DNA of 64,000 nucleotides from Leptasterias polaris (lineage: Eukaryota > Echinodermata > Asteroidea > Forcipulatida > Asteriidae). A program made the position numbers and the translations under genes. The first letter of the stretch is position 1; each line of letters begins with the position of its first letter. The notes under the pieces are model-generated. The model worked only from the letters and a program-made list of their open reading frames with translations, searched no databases and was not told where the DNA came from. Shown piece by piece: positions 10,896 through 23,100 of the stretch. Location: contig JAZGTN010000012.1 of the NCBI GenBank assembly GCA_037783415.1, positions 372,001-436,000 on the forward strand. Reading direction: 5' to 3'.

Positions 10896-12968
10896 ACCCG
10901 ATTGTTTTGAATTTGTCTTTGCTCATTTATTGTTTATGGTTTCATGGTGGAAACAAAAGAAGTAGAGAGGTGACGGCTGTTGGGTTATTTCAAGGGTGGC
11001 TTCACTCCTCTGATTTGCCTGGATTTCCCGGATATACGTGCAAGAATATTAGATGTTTTAAAGGCTTTTTTAAAACGCTATCAAAGCGCCTATTAACCCC
11101 CTCACCTCATGCGTGTTTATTTGGGCCTTAGAAGAATTCCTGAAACCATCTCGACTCATTTGGAGTATGCAGCAGCGGCGTGGCAATCTTGCCCCTCCGA
11201 TGACTCCGAGACTATTTTCTGTCAAATTTCTTGAGACAAGCTGACCATCATTCTGGATGCAGGACGTATATTTTTTTAATTTTGGTATTGAATCTGTAAC
11301 ATGAAAGAACGTGAGCCTGGGACTCATATTTTTGTGTGATTTATTATTTCAACAATCCTTTGAAAATTGTTCAAACACAGAAATGCTTATCATATCACCT
11401 AAAAGCTGTCACTTGCCTGGTCGTGTTTAAGTCTGTTAAACTTGCATGTGGCCACCGTATTTATTTGGGGCTTATCTGTTTATTTCAAAATACGCATCAT
11501 AACATAAAATTATCTCAGTTTGGTTGATTTATTTCGTGAAGTTATAATAAAGGAGTCCCGAACCAAAGTTAATTAGATGTTTGTAGCATGCAGAGTGGTG
11601 CTCATCCGGTATAAACCATTAATAAGGCAGAACCCTTTATCAAAATCCACACGTACATGCTTTTCTTAGAAAATGAATGTTTCTTTTGCCAAACGATAAC
11701 TATGGAGACCACTCTTGGTCAATGAACTCTAATAGACTATGAAAGTCTCGCGTGTATCGGAACGAAAAAACACTTCTAACGAAGAACAATTGTTTTTTTC
11801 TTAAATAAAATCTTTGTTTTAAAATATATCTCATGACAAAATCTGAACATCAAAAATTGTCATTAAAATGTTATAAAAATAGTTTTAGCTTTTACAATAA
11901 ATTCACAATTAAAGTGTTGACTATTATTGAAAGCAATATTAAAACTGTGAGACAAGGATGCTTATTTGTCCTTAACCATTGATCTCCGTTAAACTAGATC
12001 AATGATCTTAACTATTTCGTGAAGGTCAAACGGGCGTAAAATTGACCCGTGACGCAATGTAAAGAGGACGCTGACGCCTCAACAACCATAGACTGCAATG
12101 AAAAGGCTTCGCGCATCCAAAACAAGCGTTACATAAGTTTTGTGATCGGAGGTGAACACAGTTTTTTTTCTTCTTGCAGAGCACAACATTTTTTTTTTTT
12201 TTTGCAATAACCGGAAGCTGAGGTCAAGTTTAAAATCGGGTTTTCTTCGTTTCAGATTTGTTATCACTTAGTATTACATTGTATATTTGGTTTGCGGTAA
12301 CAGCTACTTGCTAGGTAGATTTTGTTCTTTGAGAATTTGTCTTGCTATTTACATTTCCAACAACATGTATAATTTGTATGGTCATAAACTACGTTAAACT
12401 AAAATAATTGTCGAAACAATATCTCGCCCATGTAAAAGGTATTTTTTTGAAATCCATACAGCTGCTTGTATTGGCCCGATTATTAGTCATGACTCCTACA
12501 ATACGTAATAAAACTGTGCTGATCCAGTATGTAAGGGGTGGAGGTTGGGGTGGGGTGGGGAGGTGAGGTTGGTGTTGGGGTGGGGAGGGTGTGGGTGCCG
12601 CACACGGAGCTGGGTTCCCGTAATAAAACAGTATGCCAATCCTGGATGAAAGGGGTACGTGTGGGGGTGGATTTGCCGCACACGAGCTAGATTCCCGGTC
12701 GGATCTGGCCGTGTTGGGAGGTACGTTGTAGGTCTGTAGATCACTTGAAGGCTTGATGTCGGAGTCGGAGAAAAATTTCAAACGATTACGGCAACATGTA
12801 TGGTAATCAACAATGACACCAGAAGGTCGGGGTTTTCATGCTTGGTTTGTTCATAATAATATCTAGGGTTTGTTGTACAATGATAGCGATCCTAAAATGA
12901 GAGCCACCTAGTGCGCCCTCTATGCCAAAAGAGGACTACAGAGAAAGACATTTCTTTGCAAGATTTCC
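10896..12968. other. Intergenic spacer between SLC3A-like gene and FABP copy 1
   Basis: No gene recognised. It holds T/A-rich sequence and the duplicated G-rich block listed separately. Bases 12961-12962 (TTTCTTTGCAAG) could be a 3' splice site six bases before the copy 1 ATG, but no matching first exon was identified. Confidence 0.4.
12503..12700. repeat. Two-copy G-rich tandem duplication
   Basis: CGTAATAAAACTGTGCTGAT at about 12503 and CGTAATAAAACAGTATGCCA at about 12619 start two diverged units. Each then has GGGG-rich sequence, CCGCACACG, and GAGCTGGGTTCCCG or a near match. At 12541-12590 many runs of four Gs are spaced closely enough to form a G-quadruplex. Confidence 0.6.
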
Positions 12969-13415
12969 ATGATGGCGGACGCAACACCATCATCACACGT
13001 GGATCTGAGCGGCAAATGGCAACTGGTTAGAAACGAGAACCTTGACGCCTACTTGAAGTCCGTGAACATTGGGTTAATCAAACGAAAGATGATCAACTCG
13101 ATGACACCCGTGGTGGAGATGGAGCAAAACGGCGACGATTTCAAAGTGTCCGCCAAGATCCCAGTCGTCGGTACCGTCGGGTCGACATTCAAAGTAGGCG
13201 TGGAGTTCACCGACTCCAACCCGATGATGGGTGGCCAGGATGGGAAGCGTGTCCTGGTGGAATGGCAGGGGTGTAAGCTGGTCCACACAGTGCTGTCGGC
13301 CCCGAAAGACAAGCCGATGTTGTTCGAACGAGAAATCATCGACGGAGAGCTGGTCATTACCATGAAAAACGGAGACGTGGTTGCCAAGAGATACTTCAAG
13401 AAGATATCACCATGA
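12969..13415 (+). CDS. FABP-family lipid-binding protein, copy 1
   Basis: Intracellular lipid-binding proteins are small cytosolic beta-barrels that carry fatty acids, retinoids or other hydrophobic ligands. This 148-residue product has the family start VDLSGKWQLVRNENLDAYLK at residues 11-30, a helix-turn-helix lid after it, and the end FEREIIDGELVITMKNG..VAKRYFKK. R121 and R141 lie exactly 20 residues apart, like the carboxylate-binding Arg106/Arg126 of mammalian FABPs; the Tyr128 position is Phe143. It has a 10-residue N-terminal extension compared with the usual 130-135. Two ATGs occur in tandem (12969, 12972); the second has the better context. The whole protein is one exon, unlike the four coding exons of the classical gene. 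It is closest to copy 2, 3.5 kb downstream on the same strand. Confidence 0.93.
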   Translation: MMADATPSSHVDLSGKWQLVRNENLDAYLKSVNIGLIKRKMINSMTPVVEMEQNGDDFKVSAKIPVVGTVGSTFKVGVEFTDSNPMMGGQDGKRVLVEWQGCKLVHTVLSAPKDKPMLFEREIIDGELVITMKNGDVVAKRYFKKISP

Positions 13416-13722
13416 TCGTTAGCAGCTTTCGTCACACACAACAGTACTGTCATGGGAGAGCATTACATCTAAACATTCTCAATCAGTGGGATTTTTGAGC
13501 AGCTTTTCTTATACTGCCACTTACTTTCTTATATGTCTATATTTTTTTCGAGGACTATTAGCCTAATACAGAGAAAGGATCAACGGTCCTGTATGGTAAA
13601 TACAGTATAGTGTAGCCATCGTAGTTTTGTTTTGCCGTACAGTATTCAAACCGATTCGACAAAAGGCCGAGTTTAAATTCAGCCTGTTGAAATCGTTAAG
13701 GCATAGGCCCGTGTATTATAAC
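13416..13722. other. Downstream flank of FABP copy 1
   Basis: Probable 3'UTR and spacer. I see no AATAAA close to the stop codon. Confidence 0.35.
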
Positions 13723-13877
13723 CAGGGGTCGATTTCACAAAGCACCGTAAGATTCATCTTAAGATGAGTTGTCAGTATTACCATAGTGATTTGTATTGTG
13801 ACATCACACTTTGCTTAGCAATTAAGATTGATCTGCACTAAAGATCAATCTTAACTCTTTGTGAAATTGAGTGCAGG
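13723..13877. mobile_element. Short MITE with TTTCACAAAG ends
   Basis: GTCGATTTCACAAAGCACC at the left faces CTTTGTGAAATTGAG at the right, with TAAGATTCATCTTAAGATGA and AAGATCAATCTTAA as inner inverted pieces. About 155 bp, no coding content. A partial relative lies at 39840-39893. Confidence 0.55.
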
Positions 13878-15988
13878 GGTTTTTCAATTAACAGTTTTTC
13901 ATACTACAAAATTATCGTATACCTTGATAGGATCGAGTGAAGGTCGAGCTACATGCATTTTGCTCTACACGGTTCATGGTTTGCAATATTTAATAACAAC
14001 AGTGCCTGCTGTTCCCTGCTGTGCTCTGCCTAACACATGATGTTTACCCATGGTTTAACTATGGAGGAAGAAAACAGAACCCAAGGGCAAAGCATTATGA
14101 AGATTGTACGAAGCCAACAAAGCGTGTCATGCAGGGGAGAAACACTTTCAGTGTCAAAGGTTCTTGTTTGTCTAAGGCTTTTCAGTAAAAAAAATAAAAT
14201 TAAATTGCACTGTCTGGCTTGTACCATGTGCACTCTGCATGGTTATTTTGCAGAAAACATTTCTAACGTAGGGAATTATTAACACTGAAAGTTCAGTCAA
14301 CTAAACCTAAGGTTGTGTATTACATTAGATGGATATACCTGTATTTTATATGGTAACAACGCGTACGGTTGCTTCCTAACGGGATGATCAACCATTTGTA
14401 CACGTCTTGCAGTAGGACTGTAGATATATTTGTTTAAACAATTAAGTTTAAACAATTATTTGCAAGTGGTGTAGAAAAGTTACTTTCATTAAGGAGTATC
14501 AAACGACGGTTAAGACATTTGCAATAAAAAAGCCCATGCACTTCATATGATTATTGTAATGAGTGTTCTGTTATAACTAAAAAACCAAGAAGTGCCACAT
14601 ACGGGCGGCTGAAAGCGGCAATTATTTTACGGCAGAGGAACGTTCCTTCGCAACTAAGACATACTGATATAACTTATACGGCTATACATGGAAAAACAGA
14701 AACATTTGAATCAATGAGAAGTTGGTTTCTGAAAAGTTATTTCTTTTTTTCTTTTCTCAACAACAGTTCATTTTTTACCAACAAAAACTTTAGACTTGAT
14801 GACAAGTCGTTAGTAAGTATTATTAGTCAGTGTCTATTTGTCTGCCAGCGCTGCTTATTACAAACACACATCCTGCCGTTCATGCAACAGTCACAGTGCG
14901 ATTATACATTCATGCAACGGTCGTAGGTAGCGCGTGACAAGGTCCGTCAGCTTGACTGACTCACACACATATCGGGATCGAGGATGTGTGTACCGTCCCC
15001 GCAACTAGACCGCACAACAATTACCGACTTGAATTCAAGACTACAAAAACTTAAGCTCTGACTGCAAATGAAAAAATATACTCATTATGTTTTAGACGTA
15101 CATGAAATGAGTCAAAAATAAATCATGCTTTTGTGACACCTATTCATCACATAGCAACAATAATAAAAGTATAAAAAAAAAATTATGATAATCATTAATA
15201 GACGAATCTCACCATAACTTATAAAGCCCTTTTCACTCGACAAAAAATTACCATACCCATACCCACTGCAATAAACAAAGGAATTCACGCGTACACTCCT
15301 TTGACAAAAATGGTACGGCCCAATAGTCACGTAGCGTCATGGAAGTGGTCAATGGCTATCGCATCCTAAATTTCATGTTTTTTAGGTTCCAAATTTACAC
15401 CACTTCAAGATCGAATTTCCCCGTAAAAAGTTCACAATGTGGTCATTGATTATTATATAAGATATGGTCCGTTTTTCAAAGATTAACCAATGATGTAAAC
15501 ACAGAAAATCTGTTAATGAACTCGGAAGATGAAGGTCGCATGTAGGTTTACCAAACACGTGTAAACAAACGGTGACCGGTGGGAACTCTGGCCAAATAAC
15601 AGAATATCATCGATGATCATCATTGGTAACTTTTTCATCTTTAAAAGTACGGCGATTTTTTTTTTCAACCAATCGAAACCTTTCTTACATCACAGTGAAG
15701 GTAATAGTCTCAACTATTCGATTCTTTTCGACCCGGTGGAATCCGACACTCCAAGAAGAATCGACACCCAAATGAGTAATTCTGATGGGGTGAAAAATGC
15801 GCGCTTCCACAGGAAAACCGGCACCACTTAATTTTCTCAAATGCAAAAGTACGGTGGTTTTTTTAATAACAAAAGGAAAAAACTACCACCATTAGCTTGA
15901 CCTTAAAATTATGAGCGAAAAAGAGGGAAAAAACATGCCTTCTTCGCTTCGTTTGTTATCAGGAAACGCGTGAACAGGGGAAACGAGC
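13878..15988. other. Intergenic spacer
   Basis: No gene recognised. Bases 14790-14809 read TTAGACTTGATGACAAGTCG, close to the terminal repeat of the 41823-44138 transposon; they may be a remnant of that family or one end of a separate copy. Confidence 0.4.
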
Positions 15989-16383
15989 TTAAAGGGTCTG
16001 TATACTTTTGGTAATGACTCTGAAAATTAATGGCAATAAAAGCTTACTTGGTAAGAAGTACAGCAGCTTTGGGTAGTATAATGAATTTTGAGAAACTTTT
16101 AACTTCGAAGTACTACGGTTATGGAAAAATATATCACTTTTTATTCCCCAAAATTTGAATTCGAGAAGCGTTATGGCCATAACGCTTCTCAGACTGTGTA
16201 TTCCTATGGGGAATATTCTTCCTGCGTGGAAATATTCGCTCCGGTTTTTCGGTGATATCTCAAAAACACGACCACATTTTGAAGTGAAATTGTCACAGGT
16301 TAGTTTTATTGTATATACCTACATTTGTATAGGATTAACACAATCAGTAGGCTCCAATTACCAAACGTATACAGCACCTTTAA
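15989..16383. mobile_element. MITE with TTAAAGG ends
   Basis: TTAAAGGGTCTGTATACTTT at the left end and GTATACAGCACCTTTAA at the right are imperfect inverted repeats. Because both ends carry TTAA, the target duplication could be TTAA, as in Kolobok or piggyBac-type elements (inference). The centre holds a perfect hairpin around GAGAAGCGTTATGGCC at 16163. Same general type as 56408-56800. Confidence 0.6.
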
Positions 16384-16411
16384 GTGAACACAACAAATTC
16401 ATGTTTGCATG

Positions 16412-16676
16412 CACTCAAAAAACTCCCAGGTCAAACCCAGGTCAAAACTAACCTGGATATTCCAGGTGTCAAGGGGGATGACCCATTTCTGTGTCAGGCT
16501 GACCAGGAAACTGTTTAAAAAAAAAGGTTGATTTTAACTCGGATTCTGCGTCAGTTTGACTATATACTTTCTGTGTCATTTTGACCCAGATTCCAGGTCA
16601 TACTAACCCAGAAAAGGGTCAGGCTCCACGGGAACCGCAACCTGATCAATTCTGACACGGACAAGTTTTTAGAGTG
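16412..16676. mobile_element. Near-palindromic GTCAATTCTGACCC-type element
   Basis: It starts CACTCAAAAAACTCCCAGG and ends GTTTTTAGAGTG, with stacked half-sites of GGGTCA and TGACCC throughout. Related copies are at 31195-31432, 35915-36143, 38285-38523, 58686-58868 and 63526-63769. No coding content. Confidence 0.6.
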
Positions 16677-16970
16677 TTTTGCAAGGTAACATGTTTAACT
16701 CTCTTGTTTTTAACCTACCAAATGATATCTCCATCGGCTGATACAAGATTGTGTGCTATCAAGTATTTTGTTTATCAAATTTACCAAACAGTGGATTCAC
16801 GCCCCTGTCGGTGACCTACACGGAAAATCAAGTGATAACAATATTCCCATTTTACAGCTAAATTATCAATTTGTACTTTGTTCTGTCGCCATTGCAAGAG
16901 TTGTAAATTTGCATTAGAGCAACCAAACAAGAAACTGAGCGCATGCACCCATGACATACATTTTCCCACA

Positions 16971-17417
16971 ATGGCTGAGGCAACGGTATCTGTAGACCTA
17001 AGCGGCAAATGGAAACTGGACAGAAACGAGAATTTCGACGAGTACATGAAATCTGCTGGCATCGGCATCATCAAACGTAAGCTCATCACTTCCCTCCCCA
17101 CCACCATCGAGGTAACCCAAACCGGGCACGACTTCAAATTCCTCACTAAGACGCCGCTCGGCTCACGGCTGACGACGTTCACGATGGGCGTGGTTTACCC
17201 CGAGACCAACCCGATGTGGGGCGAAAGGGAGCACCGTGTCCTGGCTGATTTTGACGGGGGGAAGCTGGTGCAGAAAGTGCAGACGGCTAGCGCTCCAGAG
17301 GGCAAGCTGATGTGTTTCGAACGTGAAATCGTCGACGGGGAGCTTGTGCTGACGATGATACTGGGTGATATGGTAGCCAAGAGGTATTTCAAGAAACTTG
17401 AGGAGCCTACAAGTTAG
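16971..17417 (+). CDS. FABP-family lipid-binding protein, copy 2
   Basis: 148 residues in a single exon. GKWKLDRNENFDEYMKS fits the classical FABP signature almost exactly, better than any other copy. R118 and R138 match the two ligand-binding arginines and F140 takes the Tyr position. I start at the ATG in CACAATGG; an upstream in-frame ATG at 16878 would add 31 residues without family resemblance. A tiny upstream frame (ATG CAC CCA TGA) precedes the start. It shares the N-terminal extension, the ENF/ENL motif, the IKRK lid motif and the VAKRYFKK end with copy 1, so the two form one subfamily. A 5'UTR intron like that of copies 4-7 is not evident here. Confidence 0.95.
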   Translation: MAEATVSVDLSGKWKLDRNENFDEYMKSAGIGIIKRKLITSLPTTIEVTQTGHDFKFLTKTPLGSRLTTFTMGVVYPETNPMWGEREHRVLADFDGGKLVQKVQTASAPEGKLMCFEREIVDGELVLTMILGDMVAKRYFKKLEEPTS

Positions 17418-17865
17418 TGGTGACAACCCTGCACCATTGTGACTGAACTGAACAATGTTAAATGAATATCGAAATTAGTAGATGCTTTTCAAGAAACCCC
17501 TAGTCTTAGAATATCAAAATTATAGTTGGTGCATGCTTTCCAAGACACTTGATAGTGACTCAGTGAGGAGTACAACCCAACAGCGAACTCTCAGAATGAT
17601 CTGAAGACAGACAGAGTAAGCTAATCGAAACGTTGACATCAACAACTTCTTCCTACGAGGAAAGATTAAATTCACACTGTTGTCAACTTGTTACCCGAAA
17701 ACTTACATAGTTATTTTCTTCTCAGCAAGTAAACTATATCCAAATTAAACTTGAGTACGATTTGAAACTTTGCATTGATGATGGCAATACAATAGTGAGG
17801 TTTGTGTAGACACCACGTACGAAAAAACTCTCTGTGAGTTATGGTGGTTCTGAAAAGGATCGGCG
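17418..17865. other. Downstream flank of FABP copy 2
   Basis: Probable 3'UTR and spacer; a diverged repeated motif TTTCAAGAAACCCCTAGT / TTTCCAAGACACTTGATAGT occurs near 17485 and 17537. Confidence 0.35.
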
Positions 17866-18030
17866 AATAGATCGATCCATTAAGCCCCGCCTCCTTACGA
17901 GTTGACCAATCACAGCCGCGAAACCGATCACCATTAGTGCAAAGATCACCAAACGGCTCAAATGGTGATCAGATTTCGCGGTTGTGATTGGTCAATGAGA
18001 AATGGGCGTGGCTTAATGGATCGGTGTATT
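17866..18030 (+). mobile_element. 165-bp MITE, copy 1
   Basis: It starts AATAGATCGATCCATTAAGC and ends GCTTAATGGATCGGTGTATT, which are inverted repeats. Inside, ACCAATCACAGCCGCGAAAC faces GATTTCGCGGTTGTGATTGG, so nearly the whole element can fold on itself. The reverse complement of 46715-46880 is the same sequence except for one base. Confidence 0.8.
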
Positions 18031-19762
18031 GACAACGTTTTATCTCATTGTAATGATTTCATTTCTACTCATAAAGATACAAGGCATTATATTCCCCTTA
18101 TTAAGGAAAGGTACGAAATTTGATCGAGTAGTAGGGCTGACCTACCGGTGTATTGGGATTTTTGTTTTAAATTTACTTTCAGGCTATATTAAGTAACACT
18201 TTCACTGCGTTTCAAGGAAGGGGTGTGGGAAATCATGACTGAAGACACCATTGCTAAAGTTGTTTAAGTCTTCGATTTTGTTTTGTTTGATCTAGGCTAT
18301 CCCTACCAATTTGATGAAACAAAGTTAAATTACGTATCTGAAATAATGATAGGCCTAATTTCCGTAACTACAATTTTTGCGTTTAGCCCCAACTCCCATC
18401 CCACCCCATAAAAACAACGACAACAATAAACAAATAAAACAATAAATCAATTAATCATTAAATTAATCAATAAACAAATAAATAAATTAAAAACACAAAG
18501 ATGCATTAATTAATTCGAGCTGCCCTTACATTCAAACCATAGAGTAAAGATGTAATACAGACATAATAAAGGATTCTGTTTATTAGGCAGTGTTTATTGA
18601 TAATACATACTAGATTTTTCTGTGTAATCTTGTCATCAAATTCTTCAAATGGAATACTTCAAAGTAAAATAAAATAGCAATTTTAATCACTGAAATCCAA
18701 TTAATGTGTCTTCTTTCATTTACAAGATGGTGTGTAACCGTACAATGAAGAACACACAATTATCTTAAGGTCAATATCCATAGACATTCACCTTCGGAAC
18801 ACGATAACAGTATTAATTATTACAAGCCAATGCAAAATATTTATTTTACAGCTGATTAAGATTGGGAGTCGGGAGGTCAACGAACAAATATTGCAAGAAA
18901 ACATCAATTTCTAGACCACATGTTCTCGAGATTAATGTTTCTCAGACGTTATTGCCAAAGAGTGCTATTTATACAGCACCGTGGCGTAACCGTTAGTATA
19001 AATGAAGTGGGTGGACAGTCCCAGAGCTGTGTATATTGAGAGAGCTGCGACATGGAGCGACCAGTTTTCACGCGGGTCACGTGTGGTTGCGGGCGCCATT
19101 TTAGGTCCAATAGCACAGCCCAAAGTGCAGTCTAGTATGTGTTTTTTGGGCCGAAAATGGCTTTTATTTACCGCAAGTTTTTGCAAGTCTCTGTCAATAC
19201 ACATCTCTGTCACTGCTGTATGTGATGAGAGGAAAGGTTATAATGTCTTGTGTTACCTTTAAAAAAGCAACTAATTATATAGAGGCAAACCAAATGCATG
19301 CAAAATGAACATTACCGTAGCACAAGATAAACTTTCCCGAAGAACATTATACGAACATTGAAACTTGTTTGTTCTTGTTGTGGAGTGTACATAAATCTGA
19401 CTGCCCGTTAATTGCCTCGTGTGAAATATCCCAACTGCACGTCACAACCCTACATATGTTGATCCATTTCCCACATTTTTTGAAGAGCGGAAAGTGCTAT
19501 TGTTACAGTAAACCAGACTTTATGGATTGCACCGTGTATAATCAAATTACTTCGATACATCTATTAAAATGTACAACATGCATTAGGTTTACGTTACTGA
19601 AACAAGTTCTTTTCTTGGCAAAGAAAACCGCCGAGCACTATTTTCTTCGAGTCACAGCTTTGTGAAAGAAGAGCGCAGGAAAAGTCAGCACCTTGAAGAC
19701 ATAGGCCTAGGTCCATCCTATGTTATTGGAATCGCTGTCTTGGATAACAGTTCATGCGAAGA
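18031..19762. other. Intergenic spacer
   Basis: No gene recognised. An AAATAAAT-rich low-complexity tract lies at about 18418-18500. Confidence 0.4.
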
Positions 19763-20176
19763 TCAGCATCTTTCAAAGGTCGTGGTGATGGTAAAGTCTG
19801 CTGTCATCACAACACACACGAGCCTCCCGTCCACAATGCTCCTGGTCAGTGAGGAGTCTCCCTTGACGTTGGTTGTGACCAGCCTCCGTCCGTCCCAGAC
19901 CGTCACGATGTCAACCTCCCGTCCCATAATGTTGTCCTTCAACTGTTTCCCCAACTCGTGTCTCAGAGCTTTGACTCCTCCGTCAGATTTATTCACGATG
20001 GTATAAGCCCCTTCCTCGTCCTTGGTGATATCCAACTCGCAGCAAGGATTCGCCGGTATCTTGCTCCTATCGATGTTGTACACCTCGGCAAATTCGTCCA
20101 TTCCTTCGGTTTTCACCGATCTCCACCTGCCCAAAATTGCTTCTTCGACATCTGCCGGCGGAATTGTTTCTTCCAT
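19763..20176 (-). CDS. FABP-family lipid-binding protein, copy 3 (most diverged)
   Basis: 137 residues in one exon on the minus strand. The family start is recognisable as ILGRWRSVKTEGMDEFAEVY (residues 14-33) and the end as SIVDGRLVCVVMTADFTITT. R112 matches Arg106 of FABPs, but the position 20 residues later is Thr132 and the Tyr position is Phe134, so one ligand-binding arginine is lost. The lid carries NPCCELD, with two adjacent cysteines seen in no other copy. It is transcribed opposite to copies 1 and 2 and in the same direction as copy 4. Divergence could mean a different ligand or weak constraint; the open full-length frame argues against a pseudogene. Confidence 0.88.
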   Translation of the reverse strand: MEETIPPADVEEAILGRWRSVKTEGMDEFAEVYNIDRSKIPANPCCELDITKDEEGAYTIVNKSDGGVKALRHELGKQLKDNIMGREVDIVTVWDGRRLVTTNVKGDSSLTRSIVDGRLVCVVMTADFTITTTFERC

Positions 20177-23100
20177 TGTTGGGCAGTATTTTTTTTTTTC
20201 AGCAACAATCTTTGGTCCTTCAAGTTTGAGTTTCCATTACACTGACTGTCAACACTATTGGGAAAGAAGTGGGGACAAATTGTGTTTACCGAAGTAAGGT
20301 TTAATGAAGTACTTGTTTAGTTATCATGGAAACAGAAATTCGACAATATTGATCTCGTGTTTTCTTGTTTTGTACATTATTACAGAAAACATGGTACTGC
20401 CGAAAACACAAATCAATCAATTTTTAAAAAGATTTTTGTTGCCTACTTATGTATTTTGTCCGTGTTGTTTTTGTAGATTCTGTATATTTTGTGAGTGAAT
20501 AAGTATCAGGTACAAGTTTAGAAAAGTAAGAAAGACTTTCACCAGTCAGTGATGAAATGATTAAACAACTATTTAATTGACGATGGTACTGAACATTATT
20601 TTGTTTCTAATTTTGTTTTAGTAAAACAGTCAGATGCGTTTTTTGACATCGTTTTCACTGGATTCTAAAAACTGATTTGTTTTAAAAGGTCTTGCGATCG
20701 TCGTATGATTGATATTTGAGAACAAATGCAATCGTGCTTAAATAAATAAATAAATCTTATCCCCTAGTTTGACAGGCAGACTACTGCTTATACGAACACA
20801 TTCCATAATCACTACATCCCAGTAAGTATACAAACGGTTGGCCAACATTGCTAACCTTTTTGAAGGTATAACATTGTACATGTGTACCGGGTACTCTCTA
20901 AAAAAACTAACACCTATACTTACCCTAGTCACATGTCCTTTTTGGGGGGGGGGGGGGGGGGATAGTAACCCATCCGTAGTGAACAGTTGTAAAAGACAAC
21001 GGTGAAATTATCCGTCAAAATGTCAGCTTGACTTGAATTCAATTGTAAAGGACACTGGTCAATCTAAAGACTGCAACGTGCGCAAACTGACACAAAAATA
21101 TCCGGATCCGCGAACTAAATAGTACAGATGTACCAACCTTATGAGGCAGGTTTGTTTAACCTTATGGCTAAACCCATTAGGTGACGTCAAAAGATGAACT
21201 TTGTCCTGTTTATTTGACAAGTATAACATAGTATTTAACAGCGGTTTTGATCACCGAGTTTACCGAAGACCCACGTTCTCTGGGGGCATTAGGTCAAAGT
21301 TAACTGTCTTCGAACTCTATAGTATCTATACATGTACATAGGCCTAAACTCTATACAGGTGAGTGTGTTGTGATTTGGAATAGAAATAAACTTTTATTTA
21401 AGCTGGATGGTGGTATAGTTGCTGGCCAATAAAGTGATAGGCTCACTTTCATAAGTCAGCTATGATGTACCACAGCTGGCTGGATAAAGACTCAAGCCAC
21501 ATTATACAAAGGACCAAACATGGGCAACGTAAACCCCCCATAATCTTAGCCACAACCCAATTTCTGCACAAAATGTGGTTGCCCGGCAGTAGGTATATTC
21601 ATAGAGAAATGACCCTATGGTTTATTGAGCCATGATTGAACCTGTCCTGGAATGGATATATAGGCTAGTGAAGGCAACCTTGACAGATTTGAATGTGATG
21701 TGGAGGCAATGGAGGCAGAAAATAGGCAGTCTGGTCAGGACCCCCCCCCCCCCCCCCCCCCACCACGTGGGCTTTTCATACAATGTACTTGGCCCATAAA
21801 AACACGACCATGGTGTAAGTAAGTCACCTGTACTCACCTGTCGTGTCGGGACCCTAATTAGTTGTATCATGGAGGAAGGAAATATCAAAATACACAACAC
21901 TCACCGGCAATGCTCGAACCATGGATGCCTGGTTCAATGGTTCGATAAGCTCTATTCTATGGTTCTAATTCCTCCTAGAACCATGGTGCCATGGCCAAAG
22001 AGGTAGAAAACCTCTATTTTTAGTTCTAGCACAGCAGCCCTAGATTTAGAAAGATTAGTATAGAATAGTATAGAGTAAAATGATTGAAAATTATCTGACG
22101 ACATTGAATGACATCATCACGTTCAACAGTCAAAACAAAACAGCACTTACAATTTTATTGTGATCATACCTGCTGAGTGACTGCGAAGGTTTATACCCCG
22201 GCATCAGCCTAATGGAAGTTACATGTGCCTAAATGATTATCTGTACACAGGTCGACAGGCCATGCTATACAAAGGTTAACATCGCGTGTAATTTTATGTG
22301 TGTACGATGTTCACAGTTGACTCTTGGCATACATTACGGTGGCCATTTATGCTCCCAAACAACCTGCACAGTTGTTTTGAGACAGCGCCACCAGCAGGCA
22401 ACAAATGGTAAGGAATTATTCCGAATGCGAAACGAAAAATCAAGACCGCTACGGTTGGCACACTAGCGAGGCATTCCGTTCCGGCCAATGAGATACCAGA
22501 GGATTTCTTCATTTTGATGGAAGCTTGAAATGACCATCCGAGTTTCCATGTTTCTGAAATAGAAATTATCCTAGAAGTTATAATAATTCTTAAGATGCCT
22601 TTCGGGAGTTTTTATACCATAGTAAGATGTCAATCTGATTGACTGGGTCTGATTCCCATAGGTCTTGGATCCTATAGATAGTCAGATGCAACAAATCAGA
22701 AAGACGTATTGTACGGTATGAACTTTTACGTTTTTCTCTTACTGAGTAAGATACCGGTAAATTAATTTCAGAGGGGAACCATTCATGATCTTTTAAACTT
22801 TTTTAAATTTATTCTTTTACTATTCTAACGTATCCTTTGTACTTTTGACGTTTAGATTTGTGTGTTTTTATGTAAAAGTCCACAAAAAATTCCTATACAG
22901 GAACATTAAAGTGTTATTGTATTATATTTTGTTGTATTGTATCGGAAACGTGGATGGTCACTCAAAACCTTCGTACATTTTTCTCTTGCGACAACAATAT
23001 TTCAAAACGCATTTGGTACAAATTAATAAACAGACATATTTGTAATACTATACATGTATATTGCCAGAATGGGTGTTGTGTTTCGGAGCCTGTGTCGACG

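Noticed and set aside
16878..16970. Upstream in-frame extension of FABP copy 2
   Set aside because: The extra 31 residues have no family counterpart; the ATG at 16971 has the better context and fits copy 1.
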